Origin: Wagnerdoeblera sp046292685
GTDB lineage: Bacteria; Pseudomonadota; Alphaproteobacteria; Rhodobacterales; Rhodobacteraceae
DNA length: 64,000 bases
Reading direction: 5' to 3'
Assembly (NCBI RefSeq): GCF_046292685.1
Contig: NZ_JBKBQM010000001.1
Span: 1-64,000, forward strand
Made by a program: the position numbers and the translations under genes. Within the stretch, counting starts at the first letter, position 1. The number at the start of each line of letters is the position of its first letter. Shown here one piece after another: positions 28,401-36,328 of this stretch. The notes under the pieces are model-generated. The model ran no database searches. It saw nothing but the letters and a program-made list of their open reading frames with translations, and was not told the DNA's origin.

Positions 28401-28801
28401 CCGAATGGTGGCGCGCGCGCCGGGCCTGGAAACAGGCGCAAGGCCAGCCTGCCGCGCAGGCCGGCGACCACGAGCTGCACAACGCCGCGATCGAGGCCGC
28501 CTTTCGCGCCGCCTTGGCGGTTTACGACCTCAGGCCGTGGTCCGGCCCGGTCGCCCTGTTCCGCCCCCCGCTGGATCGGCACTGGCAGGTTTCGGGCGGC
28601 CGATGGGTCAGCGCGGCCAAGGAATACGTGTATCCCGACAACCAATGGTCAGCCTTCGCCCCGGGGCTCGAGGTGTTCGAGGTGCCGGGCGACCATGACA
28701 GCATGGTGCTGGAGCCCAACGTGCGGGTGCTGGCGGGGCGCATCCGCCGGCTGCTGGCCCGCTGCGACGAACGGGCAAGCCAGCGCGAGGCCGCGGAATG
28801 A
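22442..28801 (+). CDS. Type I polyketide synthase, KS-AT-KR-DH-ACP-TE
   Basis: A 2119-residue single-module PKS. Ketosynthase: Cys186 in TACSTS, His322 in ECHGTGT, His362 in TNIGHLD. Acyltransferase: Ser635 in GHSMGE and His734 in 'IAAHSRML'; the extender unit is not assignable from that motif. After a linker, a ketoreductase with 'VTGGFGGIGLT' at about 1162 and Tyr1322 in 'VDYVAANAF'. Then a dehydratase-like hotdog domain with His1403 (HRTRQGAALIP) and Asp1571 (HPALMDLATGW). ACP Ser1784 is in GGHSL. The thioesterase has Ser1929 in GFSGGG and His2085. The KR-before-DH order is unlike ordinary modular PKSs and recalls PUFA/enediyne-type synthases. Start: ATG 22442, or GTG 22439, both behind AGGA. 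The stop overlaps the next gene by ATGA. Confidence 0.93.
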   Translation: MPAVTIDSIVSETDIAIVGMAAHLPDAETVAAYWANLRAGIESIRHLSAEELLANGEFPARLRARNYVPATVMLDRFDHFDAEFFGLSPKEAAIMDPQHRQFLEVAWEALEDAGHPPETFPGRVGVYAGCGMGSYFYFNVCSNPDLVRNTGMFLLRHTGNDKDFLSTRVSHIFDLKGPSLNIQTACSTSLVAVHVAAQSLLNGECDMALAGGVTIELPHGRGYMFEEGEILSPDGHCHAFDHRAQGTVFGSGAGCVVLRRLKDAIADGDHIWAVLKGSAINNDGAAKAGYLAPSVDGQAKAVAEAQAVAGITADTVGYVECHGTGTYLGDPIEVAALTQAFRETTDKVGFARIGSVKTNIGHLDTAAGVASLIKASLALHHKEIPPSLNYEAPNPAIDFDTSPFRVNDRLSPFPALGAPRRAGVNSLGVGGTNAHAVLEEAPLRPPSGESDFPFQILTLSARSPKALDEASARLAAHLRAHPEQPLADVAWTLHKGRRAFERRRVLVAETHEEAARLLETGDRHRVFTHTHLGDTPEVVFLFPGGGAQYAGMARDLYETEPVFRDWMDRGLAHLAPKLDYDLRALWLPEPGAEVAAAERLKKPSVQLPLILMTEYALAQLWMSWGVQPAALVGHSMGENTAACLAGVMTFEDCIDLVHLRGQLFDTIAPGGMLSVPLSEDALRREMGDSLDMASVNAPELCVVSGPQAELDRLAARLAAKGVEAQRVPIDIAAHSRMLEPILKRFGDALRRMRLSPPKLPIISNRTGKPLTAQQATDPEYWVYHLRGTVMFADCIAHLAASPNRVFLEVGPGKALSSLAQANGVPAGQVLSSLRHPDQAVADDIHFFGVFARLWALGVPVDWAPIWGDGPRHRVPLPTYPFQRSRYFIEPGAGRVDEAPAPAWPERVEDIAQWGWRPHWRPRAAEPEVEPEDLARSTPRTWLVFADTVGLAARVVARLRAAGHRVVTVAAGDRFARTGEDAYVLSPERGREDYDHLLQDLAQHGIAPARIAHFWLVTATETFRPGSSFFHRNLEQGFWSLLFLGQALAEENLPRPLHLTAVTTGAARVKGEALPYPEKATVQGPLRVIGKEIPGISGSSLDLVLPGKAGLDALADRVLEDLLSDPAPGSFALRGDRRFALTHRPEPLPPAPAPLPQGAAVLVTGGFGGIGLTLAERLVQDHGARIALLTRTALPDRARWPDTLRTDPAGPLAARIRAVQHLESLGAQVIVVEGDVCNVEDMRAARAACEAAFGRLDVLIHAAGVVADAPLMAKTPAQVEDVFAPKVHGTQVLDSVFPDGALSLIVVFASTSTVTAPAGQVDYVAANAFLNAWAEGRSGKTRVLALNWGIWSDVGMAAEAVRGRKPAPTAPAKTPMLDLATWDDHGRRLFTASWDVSRWWLDGHRTRQGAALIPGTGYLDLIAQALRAHGETGPFELRDLYFFRPLAVGDHDRRDIRLRLVPTESGYALEVRSDTLVDGRRGYQLNAQASVSFGKPQARRIDPAAIAARCGPPTTGEGLRSPQEDHLTFGPRWRVIRSMAFGAAEGLARLALPLAYRHDIADGHLIHPALMDLATGWAMPLIAGYRPDHLWVPVSYARVQVLRPLPAEVFSHVRNAADNRADAPFARFDITLTDAEGNVCIEIEGFQIRRLDAGLALASRPDPREVEFDAEADDRNLSPAEERLRHNLAQGIRAAEGAEAFVRALALGQSPLIVSSMPLPALVEQAAEVQAAIEADPGFARPELDSAYVAPRNDIERMLVGFWQDLLGVSQVGVEDSFFDLGGHSLIAVRLFAMIRKTWAVDFPISVLFEAPTIAACAALIEARIGPQDALADTAPQAPARRYTHLVPMNAGDGSGRLPFFLVAGMFGNVLNLRHLAQLIGAERPFYGLQARGLYGDQAPHMTFVEAARDYIAEMRQVQAHGPYLLGGFSGGGLIAWEIARQLEAAGEQVAQIVLLDTPIPLRPELTRQDKALIKLAEFRRKGPAYAAEWWRARRAWKQAQGQPAAQAGDHELHNAAIEAAFRAALAVYDLRPWSGPVALFRPPLDRHWQVSGGRWVSAAKEYVYPDNQWSAFAPGLEVFEVPGDHDSMVLEPNVRVLAGRIRRLLARCDERASQREAAE

Positions 28802-29790
28802 GCGCCCGGGTGCTGACCGTGATCCTAAACTGGCGCACGGCAGACATGACGCTGCGCGCCACCGAGGCCGCGCTGGTGGCGATGCAGGGCATCGACGGCG
28901 CGATTACCGTGGTCGACAACGACAGCGGCGATGGGTCCGAGGCCGTGCTGCGCCGCGCGGTGGCCCAGCGCGGCTGGGACCGGGTGACGATCCTGCAGGC
29001 CGGGCGCAACGGCGGCTTCGGTGCCGGCAACAATGCCGGGATCCGCGCCGGCTTGCCGGGGGGTGCGGCGCCCGATTACATCTACATCCTCAACTCCGAC
29101 GCCTTTCCGGCGCCCGATGCCATCCGGCTGCTGCTGGACCATCTGGAAACCCACCCCGAGGTCGGTTTTGCCGGCAGCTATATCCACGGGCTCGACGGCG
29201 ATCCGCATACCACCTGCTTCCGCTTTCCCTCGATCTGGTCCGAGCTGGAAGGCGCCGCCCGCACCGGCCCGATCAGCCGCGCGCTGCGGCGCCATGTCGT
29301 GCCGATGGAGATTCCCGCCGCCGGCGTCATGCGGGTGGGCTGGCTGGCCGGATGCAGCCTGATGATGCGCCGCAGCGTGCTGGATCGTATCGGCCTGTTC
29401 GACGAAACGTTCTTTCTGTATTTCGAGGAAACCGACCTGTGCCTGCGCGCGGCCCGGGCCGGGTGGCCGACCGACTATGTGCGGGCCTCGGACGTGGCGC
29501 ATATCGGGTCGGAAACCACCGGTATGAAGCGGTGGAAGCGCACGCCCCGTTACTGGTTCGACAGCCGCCGCCATTACTTCGTCAAGAACCACGGCCGGGC
29601 CTACTTCGCTGCTGCAACGCTGGCGCATCTGGCGGGCGGGGCGATCTGGCGGCTGCGCTGTGCGTTGGCGCGCCGCCCGGTGGGCGATCCGCCGCATTTC
29701 CTGCGCGACCTGTTGGTGCACAGTCTTTCGCCGCAAAGACCCTTTCACCCAGCCAAGGGGGCGCCCAGCCCCAGCCGGAGCCTGCCATGA
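28798..29790 (+). CDS. Glycosyltransferase family 2 (rhamnosyltransferase-like)
   Basis: A 330-residue GT2 enzyme: 'VILNWRTADMTLRATEAAL', 'VVDNDSGDGSEAVLRRA', 'GRNGGFGAGNNAGIR', 'YILNSDAFPAPDAI' (DxD equivalent NSD), 'GWLAGCSLMMRRSVL' and the catalytic-base element 'FYFEETDLCLRA'-like 'LYFEETDLCLRAARAGW'. This pattern is that of WbbL/RfbF-type rhamnosyltransferases, but the donor cannot be proved. It overlaps both the PKS upstream and the monooxygenase megaprotein downstream by four bases, so the three are translated together. That makes glycosylation of the polyketide-derived product, or linkage of it to a glycan, a reasonable inference. Confidence 0.85.
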   Translation: MSARVLTVILNWRTADMTLRATEAALVAMQGIDGAITVVDNDSGDGSEAVLRRAVAQRGWDRVTILQAGRNGGFGAGNNAGIRAGLPGGAAPDYIYILNSDAFPAPDAIRLLLDHLETHPEVGFAGSYIHGLDGDPHTTCFRFPSIWSELEGAARTGPISRALRRHVVPMEIPAAGVMRVGWLAGCSLMMRRSVLDRIGLFDETFFLYFEETDLCLRAARAGWPTDYVRASDVAHIGSETTGMKRWKRTPRYWFDSRRHYFVKNHGRAYFAAATLAHLAGGAIWRLRCALARRPVGDPPHFLRDLLVHSLSPQRPFHPAKGAPSPSRSLP

Positions 29791-32700
29791 CCCTGACCGC
29801 CCTGTTCATCGGCAACGAATCCCTGCTGGTGCAATGCGCCGAAATCTGGCGCGCGCGCGGGCATGGCATCGCGGCCGTCGTCACCCGCAGCCCCGAGGTG
29901 CGGCGCTGGGCCGAAGGGCTGGGCCTGCGCGTGGAACAGCAGGAACCCGGCCATGCCGGCCGGCTGGCCGATGCGCGCTACGACTGGCTGTTTTCCGTGG
30001 CCAACCTTTCGCTGGTGCCCGACGCGCTGCTGATGCAGGCCGGGCGCGGGGCGGTGAACTTTCACGACGGCCCCTTACCGCGCCATGCCGGGTTGAACGC
30101 GCCGGTCTGGGCGATTCTGGCGGGCGAGGTCGAACACGGCATCACCTGGCACCTGATCGGCGGCGGCATCGACGAAGGCGACATCCTGGAACAGCGGATG
30201 TTCCCCATCGCCCCGGGCGAAACCGCGCTGACGCTGAATACCAAGTGCTTCGAGGCCGCGATCGACAGTTTCCCGGCCCTGGTGGCGGGGCTGGAATCGG
30301 GCGCACCGGCCCGCCGGCGGCAGGATCTGGCCTTGCGCAGCTATCACGCCCGCGACGACCGACCCCGCGCCGCGGCCCGGCTGGACTTTGCCGAGCCGGC
30401 GCACCGTTTGCTGGCACTGGTGCAGGCGCTGGACCACGGGCCTTATGCCAATCCGCTGGCGCTGCCCAAGCTGCAGGCGGCGGATCGCCTGCTGGTGGTT
30501 TCGGCCGCCGAGGCGGCGTCGGGCACGGGTGCCCCCGGGCAGGTGCTGGCGGTGGACGAGGCCGGGCTGACCGTGGCCTGCGCGGGCGGCGCGGTCACGC
30601 TGCGCGGGCTGCGCACAATGGATGGCGCGGCCGTCTGCCCGAAAACCGTGGCGCAGGCAGGCGATATCCTGCCACCCCTGACCCAGGCGCAGGCGGCCGG
30701 CATCGACGCCGCGATTGCCGCCGTGGCCCCGGCCGAAACCGCCATCCGCCGCACCTTGCGCAGCTTTGCGCCTGCAAGGGTGCCGCTGGCCAAACCTGCC
30801 ACCGCGCCCGATTGGCAGGCCTTGCCCCTGGCAGGCATCGACCCGGGCGCCGTGGCCGTCTGGGCTTGCGGGTTGACAGGCGTTGCGGCAACCGACCTTG
30901 CCTTGCACGATCCGCGCCTGCCCAAGGCACCCGGGCTCGTGACCCCCTGGGCCCCCCTGCGGCTGACCGCCGACCCGTCGGCAACCCCTGCCGAACATGC
31001 GCGCACCCAGGGCGCGGCGCTGGCGCGGCTGCGCCATGCCCCCGGGTTCGCCGCCGATCTGCCGTTGCGCGACCCCGGCATCGGGGCCGTTTCCCTGCCG
31101 CACGTCGCCTTGGCGATCCAGGGCGATGCGCCCTTGCCCGGCACCGTCATCACGCTGTGCGAAACCGCGTTCCTCTATGACGCCGCCCGCCTGCGGCCCG
31201 AGCATGCCCGCCTGCTGCACCAGCGCCTGATCGACGTGGCGCGCCGGCTGCCCTCGGCCGCCACGCTGGCCGACCTGCCGGCGCTGTCCGAGGCCGAGCT
31301 TGCCCTGACCGTGCAGGACTGGAACGCCACCGCCACCGATGTGCCCGACACCCCGGTCCATCGCCTGATCGAGGCGCAGGCCGCCCGCACCCCCGATGCG
31401 CCGGCCCTGGTGCACGAGGCGACCACGCTGACCTATGCGCAACTCAACGCCGCCGCCAACCGTGCCGCGCATGTGCTGCGCGACATGGGCGTCGGCCCCG
31501 GCACGCTGGTCGGGCTGGCCACGCGGCGCTCGTCGCTGCTGGTGATCGGGGCCTTGGGCATTCTGAAGGCGGGCGGTGCCTATGTGCCGATGGACCCGGC
31601 CTATCCGGCCGACCGCACGGCGCTTTACCTCGAAGACTCCGCAGCACCCGTGGTGGTGACCGAAACGGGCGTGGCCCTGCCGGGCAGCACAGCGCGCCTG
31701 AACCTCGACACCGACCCGCGGCTCGATCTGGCGCCGATCGGCAACCTCGACAGCGGCGCCGGGCCCGAGGATCTGGCCTACATGATCTACACCTCGGGCA
31801 GCACCGGGCGGCCCAAGGGCGTGATGATCGAACATCGCAACCTGTCCAACTTCCTCGTGGGCATGGATGCCCGCATCGGCCCCGAACCGGGCACATGGCT
31901 GGCCGTCACCTCGCTGTCGTTCGACATTTCGGTGCTGGAGCTGTTCTGGACCCTCGCGCGCGGCTTCAAGGTGGTGCTGATGGGCGATGCCGACCGGGCG
32001 CTGGTGTCGAACGGGGCGGCGGTCAGCGACCGCAAGATCGACTTTTCGCTGTATTACTGGGGCAACGACGATGGCGTGGGCCCGGCGAAATACGAACTGC
32101 TGCTGGAAGGCGCGCGGTTCGCCGACACCCACGGTTTCAAGGCGGTCTGGACGCCCGAGCGGCATTTCCACGCCTTTGGCGGACCTTACCCCAACCCTTC
32201 GGTCACCGGCGCCGCCGTCGCGGCCGTGACGCGCAACATCGAGGTGCGCGCCGGGTCCTGCGTGGCGCCGCTGCACCACCCGGCCCGCATCGCCGAAGAA
32301 TGGGCCGTGATCGACAACCTGACCAACGGGCGCACCGCGCTTGGCATTGCCAGCGGCTGGCACCCCGAGGATTTCGTGCTACGACCCGAAAACACCCCGC
32401 CGAACAACAAGGCGGCAATGTTCGACACCATCGACAAGCTGCGCCGCCTGTGGCGCGGCGAGGCTGTGGCCTTTCCGATGGCCGATGGCCGCATGGTCGA
32501 TATCGTCACCCAGCCGCGGCCGGTGTCGCGCGAACTGGGCCTGTGGGTGACCATCGCCGGCAACCCCGACACCTGGCGCGAGGCCGGCGAGATCGGGGCA
32601 AACGTGCTGACGCACCTGCTGGGCCAAAGCCTGGACGAGCTCGAAGGCAAGATCGCCCTCTACCACGACGCCTTGCGCAAGGCCGGGCGCAACCCGGCCG

Positions 32701-34313
32701 ATCACACCGTCACGCTGATGCTGCACACCTTTGTCGCCCGCGACCGCGAGGCCGCGCGCCGCATTGCCCGCGAACCGATGAAGGCCTACCTGCGGTCGGC
32801 CGCCGGGCTGGTCAAGCAATACGCCTGGGCCTTTCCGGCCTTCAAGCGGCCCAACGGGGTGACCAACCCTTCGGACATCGACCTGCGCACACTCAGCCCC
32901 GAGGAAACCGAGGCGATCCTCGATTTCGCTTTCCAGCGCTATTTCGAGGATTCGGGCCTGTTCGGCACGGTCGAAGATTGCCTGGCCCGCATCGAACAGC
33001 TCAAGCGGCTGGGCATCGGCGAGGTGGCCTGCCTGATCGACTATGGCATTGCGCGCGAAACGGTGCTGGAGGGCCTGTACCCTCTGGCCGAGGTGCTGCG
33101 GCGCACCAATGCCGGCGCGCAGGTCGATGCGGGCGATTTCTCGATCGCCGCGCAGATTCTGCGGCATGGGGTGACGCATCTGCAATGCACCCCTTCGATG
33201 GCGCGCATGATCGCCATGAACGACGAGGCGCGCGCCGCCCTGGCCCGGGTGAAAACCCTGATGATCGGCGGCGAAGCCTTGCCCGGTACGCTGGTTGCCG
33301 ACCTGAACCGCGCCACATCGGCCCGCATCCTGAACATGTATGGCCCGACGGAAACGACGATCTGGTCCACCACGGCGGTTGCCGGGCCTGACGAGGCAAC
33401 GGTGACCATCGGCACCCCCATCGCCAACACGCAGGTCTATGTGCTGGACGAAGGGTTGAACCCTCGGCCCGTGGGTGTGGCCGGCGAATTGTGGATCGGC
33501 GGCGCCGGCGTGGCGCGCGGCTACTGGCAGCGGCCCGACCTCACGGCCGAACGCTTCCGCCCCGATCCGTTCCACGGCGGGCGCATGTATCGCACCGGCG
33601 ACCTCGCGCGCTGGCGGCCCGATGGGCAGCTGGATTTCCTCGGCCGGGCCGACAATCAGGTCAAGCTGCGCGGCTACCGTATCGAACTGGGCGAGATCGA
33701 GGCCGTGGCCGAAACCTGCCCCGGGGTCCGGCAGGCGGTGGTCATCGCGCGCGAGGATGTTCCGGGCGACCTGCGCCTGGTGGCCTATGTCACCGGCGAC
33801 ACCTGGCTTGTGCCCGATGCGCTGCGCAGCCACATCGCCGCGCGCTTGCCCGACCATATGGTCCCTTCGCAGGTCGTGCGGCTCGATGCCTTTCCGCTGA
33901 CGCCCAACCGCAAGATCGACCGCAAGGCCCTGCCGCCCCCCGCACAGGCCGCCCCCGCGCCGCAAGCCTTCGAGGCGCCGGCCGAAGGGGTCGAGGCGGT
34001 GATCGCCCAGGTCTGGCAAAGGGTGCTGAACGTGCCTTCGGTCGGGGCGCGCGACAACTTCTTTGCCTTGGGTGGCCATAGCCTGCTGGCGGTGCAGGCG
34101 CACCGCGAAATCCGCGCGGCACTGGGCACCAGCCGGCTCAGCATCACCGATATCTTCCGCTTTCCCACGCTGGCCGCCCTGGCCGCGCATCTGGACGAAG
34201 GCGGCAAGCCCGCCGACCCCGGCCCCGATACCGGCGAAACCGCCGAACGCGCCGCTCAGCGGGCCGAGGCGATGTCGGCACGGCGGGCCTTGCGTGCCCG
34301 GCGCGGCGGCTGA
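29787..34313 (+). CDS. Formyltransferase/adenylation/luciferase-like monooxygenase/carrier megaprotein (MupA/Atu3671 type)
   Basis: A 1508-residue NRPS-like protein. Residues 1-250 are a formyltransferase domain with Asn91, His93 (NFHDGPLP) and Asp in 'GGGIDEGDIL'. Residues ~300-505 look like the C-terminal remnant of a condensation domain; no HHxxxDG is present. The adenylation domain runs from ~512, with A3 'YTSGSTGRPKG' (~668) and A4 'FDISV' (712-716). It is then interrupted at ~751-1105 by an FMN-dependent luciferase-like monooxygenase ('IDFSLYYWGND', 'TPERHFHAFGGPYPNP', 'ALGIASGWHPEDF'). A5 'YGPTE' (1185), A8 and A10 'NRKIDRKAL' follow, then a carrier domain with Ser1432 in GGHSL. This is the TIGR04020-type architecture. 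The amino acid activated is not predictable here. It ends one base into the PPTase start. Confidence 0.93.
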   Translation: MTLTALFIGNESLLVQCAEIWRARGHGIAAVVTRSPEVRRWAEGLGLRVEQQEPGHAGRLADARYDWLFSVANLSLVPDALLMQAGRGAVNFHDGPLPRHAGLNAPVWAILAGEVEHGITWHLIGGGIDEGDILEQRMFPIAPGETALTLNTKCFEAAIDSFPALVAGLESGAPARRRQDLALRSYHARDDRPRAAARLDFAEPAHRLLALVQALDHGPYANPLALPKLQAADRLLVVSAAEAASGTGAPGQVLAVDEAGLTVACAGGAVTLRGLRTMDGAAVCPKTVAQAGDILPPLTQAQAAGIDAAIAAVAPAETAIRRTLRSFAPARVPLAKPATAPDWQALPLAGIDPGAVAVWACGLTGVAATDLALHDPRLPKAPGLVTPWAPLRLTADPSATPAEHARTQGAALARLRHAPGFAADLPLRDPGIGAVSLPHVALAIQGDAPLPGTVITLCETAFLYDAARLRPEHARLLHQRLIDVARRLPSAATLADLPALSEAELALTVQDWNATATDVPDTPVHRLIEAQAARTPDAPALVHEATTLTYAQLNAAANRAAHVLRDMGVGPGTLVGLATRRSSLLVIGALGILKAGGAYVPMDPAYPADRTALYLEDSAAPVVVTETGVALPGSTARLNLDTDPRLDLAPIGNLDSGAGPEDLAYMIYTSGSTGRPKGVMIEHRNLSNFLVGMDARIGPEPGTWLAVTSLSFDISVLELFWTLARGFKVVLMGDADRALVSNGAAVSDRKIDFSLYYWGNDDGVGPAKYELLLEGARFADTHGFKAVWTPERHFHAFGGPYPNPSVTGAAVAAVTRNIEVRAGSCVAPLHHPARIAEEWAVIDNLTNGRTALGIASGWHPEDFVLRPENTPPNNKAAMFDTIDKLRRLWRGEAVAFPMADGRMVDIVTQPRPVSRELGLWVTIAGNPDTWREAGEIGANVLTHLLGQSLDELEGKIALYHDALRKAGRNPADHTVTLMLHTFVARDREAARRIAREPMKAYLRSAAGLVKQYAWAFPAFKRPNGVTNPSDIDLRTLSPEETEAILDFAFQRYFEDSGLFGTVEDCLARIEQLKRLGIGEVACLIDYGIARETVLEGLYPLAEVLRRTNAGAQVDAGDFSIAAQILRHGVTHLQCTPSMARMIAMNDEARAALARVKTLMIGGEALPGTLVADLNRATSARILNMYGPTETTIWSTTAVAGPDEATVTIGTPIANTQVYVLDEGLNPRPVGVAGELWIGGAGVARGYWQRPDLTAERFRPDPFHGGRMYRTGDLARWRPDGQLDFLGRADNQVKLRGYRIELGEIEAVAETCPGVRQAVVIAREDVPGDLRLVAYVTGDTWLVPDALRSHIAARLPDHMVPSQVVRLDAFPLTPNRKIDRKALPPPAQAAPAPQAFEAPAEGVEAVIAQVWQRVLNVPSVGARDNFFALGGHSLLAVQAHREIRAALGTSRLSITDIFRFPTLAALAAHLDEGGKPADPGPDTGETAERAAQRAEAMSARRALRARRGG

Positions 34314-34993
34314 TGCGGCGGCGGGTCGAACAGGCGGCCGCGGTCGCGCAGGCGCTGTTCCCGCCGGGCGCCGAGGTGGCGGCCTGCGCCATCGGAAAGG
34401 CGCCGCCGCCCTGGCCGTCCGAGGCGCCCGCGGTGGCCGCGGCAGTGCCTGCCCGCCAGGCGGAATTCGCGGCCGGGCGCGCGGCGGTGCGGGCGGCGCT
34501 GGATGCGCTGGGTCTGCCGCCGGTGGCGGTGCCGGTTGGCCCCACCCGCGCCCCGGCCTGGCCTGCGGGCATCGTGGGGTCCATCACCCATTCCGACGGG
34601 TTGGCCCTGGCGGTGCTGGCGCCGGCGCGGCAATGCGCGGGCCTTGGCTTCGATGCCGAACCCGACGCGCCGTTTCCGGCCGATCTGGTGGAGTCGGTCA
34701 CCCGGCCCGAAGAACGCCGGTGGCTGGCCGCCCAGCCCGAGCCGCTGACCGCCGCCCGCATGATCTTTGTGGCCAAGGAAGCCGCCTACAAGTGCCAGTT
34801 TCCGGCCAGCCGCGCCGTGATCGGCTTTGATGCCTTGCGCATCGGCTTTGCCGGCAACGGGCGGGTCGAGGCGGTATTTGCCATTCCGGTGCCGCCCTTT
34901 GCCGTGGGCGACCGGCTGCATGGCCGGGTGACGCGGGGGGCCGGGCTGCTGATGGCGGGCTTCAGCCGCGCGGCCCAGGCAAGCCTTGCGTGA
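34313..34993 (+). CDS. 4'-phosphopantetheinyl transferase, Sfp/EntD type
   Basis: A 226-residue EntD-like PPTase. Family elements are 'GSITHSDGLALAVLAP', 'GLGFDAEPD' with the metal-binding Asp and Glu, and 'IFVAKEAAYKCQFP' with the KEAxYK signature. It transfers phosphopantetheine from coenzyme A to the serine of carrier domains, here most likely Ser1784 of the PKS and Ser1432 of the monooxygenase protein. Its start overlaps the stop of the latter by one base, so it is the dedicated activator for the operon. Its end overlaps the convergent glycosyltransferase by 32 bases. Confidence 0.92.
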   Translation: MRRRVEQAAAVAQALFPPGAEVAACAIGKAPPPWPSEAPAVAAAVPARQAEFAAGRAAVRAALDALGLPPVAVPVGPTRAPAWPAGIVGSITHSDGLALAVLAPARQCAGLGFDAEPDAPFPADLVESVTRPEERRWLAAQPEPLTAARMIFVAKEAAYKCQFPASRAVIGFDALRIGFAGNGRVEAVFAIPVPPFAVGDRLHGRVTRGAGLLMAGFSRAAQASLA

Positions 34994-36221
34994 TCAGATG
35001 CGACCTGTGGGCAAAGACCGCTTCGTCCTCGAAAGGCGCCCCGTCGGCGGCCGCGGCCTGCACCAGCTCGGCAAGCCGCGCGGGGTCGCGGGCCAGGGCG
35101 GCCACGGCGGCGGCCAGTGCCGCAGGGTCGCCCACCGGCACCAGCACGCCGCCGCCATGACCTGCGATCAGGTCGGCGGCAAAGGCGCCGCCGTAGCCCA
35201 GGATCGGGGTGCCGGAAACCAGCGCCTCGATCAGCACGCGCGGCGATTCCGGGGTCAGGTGGCAAAACACCAAGGCGTCCGCCTCGCGCAGTGCGGCCAT
35301 GACCGCAGCCCGATCGGCCAGAAAGCCGGGCAGGCTCACCCGGTCGGCAAGGCCCAGGCGGTCGATTTCGGCCTGCAGGTCGGCAAGCTGCGCGCCGCCG
35401 CCATACCAGCGCGCCTGAAAGGCAACACCTGCCTGCGCCAGATGCCCCAGCACCGCCACCCAGTCCAGCGGCCCCTTCATCGGGTCGGCCCGGCCCACAT
35501 AGACCAGCCGCAGCGGCGCATCGCCGCGGGCGATGCGGGCGACCTTGGCGGCAAGGTCCGCCGCGCTGATGTGATCGGCCCGTTTCAGGTGAATGTCGTG
35601 CACCAGCTCGGGCCGGGCGCAGAAGGGCGCATAGGCATCGAGGCATTCGCGCCCGTGAAACAGCCCCAGCGCCGCGTGACGGATGACATGGCGTTCCAGC
35701 GCCGCCATCGGGCGCCAGGTCAACCGCGCCCTGATCCGGGTGCGCCAGCGCGGGGCAGTGGTGGCCAGGCGGCGCGTGACCTCGCTTTCGACGCGGTCGG
35801 TCCAGACGGCATAGGGCTTGCCCATGCGGCGCGCCAGAATGGCCCCCACGGCGCCCCAGTCGCCGAACAGCCCGCCGATGGCAAAGGCCACGCGGTCGGC
35901 ACGCGCGATGGCGCCCTTCAGCTGCCGGGCAACCTGCGGCAAGGCGCGCAAAAAGCGGTCGGCGCGCCAGGCCGACGGCAGCGGCACCAGCTCGATCCGG
36001 TCCAGATCGGGCCCCACGCGCGAAACCGGCACCCAGCTGGGCGGCGGGGCGCCGGTCTCGACCGGGATGGTCACGATCAGCCGCTGGAAATGCTGCGCCC
36101 ACAACCGCAGGCCGTTGCAGGCCTGGTCTTCCAGCAGCCAGCCGCCATCCGGGGCGCGAAACAGCGGCACGGTCACATGGATCAGCAGGGTGCCGGGCGT
36201 GCGGCTTGCGGGGGCGCTCAA
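34962..36221 (-). CDS. Glycosyltransferase family 4
   Basis: A 419-residue GT-B protein. The C-terminal donor domain has 'LRLVYVGRADPMKGPLDWVAVL', 'RVSLPGFLADRAAVMAAL', 'VFCHLTPESPRVLIEALVSGTPILGYG' (E-x7-E element) and 'GGVLVPVGDPAALAAA'. The N-terminal part has 'LEDQACNGLRLWAQHF' and 'WTDRVESEV'. The predicted role is a retaining sugar transferase acting on a lipid-linked acceptor at the inner membrane. The frame opens with TTG at 36221 directly before 'SAPASRTPGTLLIHVTVP'. The ribosome site there is weak, so the start could be a little further in. It is convergent with the PPTase. Confidence 0.8.
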   Translation of the reverse strand: MSAPASRTPGTLLIHVTVPLFRAPDGGWLLEDQACNGLRLWAQHFQRLIVTIPVETGAPPPSWVPVSRVGPDLDRIELVPLPSAWRADRFLRALPQVARQLKGAIARADRVAFAIGGLFGDWGAVGAILARRMGKPYAVWTDRVESEVTRRLATTAPRWRTRIRARLTWRPMAALERHVIRHAALGLFHGRECLDAYAPFCARPELVHDIHLKRADHISAADLAAKVARIARGDAPLRLVYVGRADPMKGPLDWVAVLGHLAQAGVAFQARWYGGGAQLADLQAEIDRLGLADRVSLPGFLADRAAVMAALREADALVFCHLTPESPRVLIEALVSGTPILGYGGAFAADLIAGHGGGVLVPVGDPAALAAAVAALARDPARLAELVQAAAADGAPFEDEAVFAHRSHLITQGLPGPRG

Positions 36222-36328
36222 GGGTGTGGGCCTGTCGAGGGTGGCGGTTGGCGCAGCTTAGCGCCGGGCCACGGCGGGATGAAAGCCCAAAGCGGGCCCG
36301 TGCGGCGGAAAGGGATGCAAGGTTGGGA

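Noticed and set aside
22427..28645. A 2072-codon open frame on the minus strand opposite the PKS
   Set aside because: It is the mirror of a clearly coding plus-strand gene with all PKS motifs. Long antisense frames are expected at this GC content, and its translation is low-complexity Arg/Gly/Gln/His-rich without family motifs.
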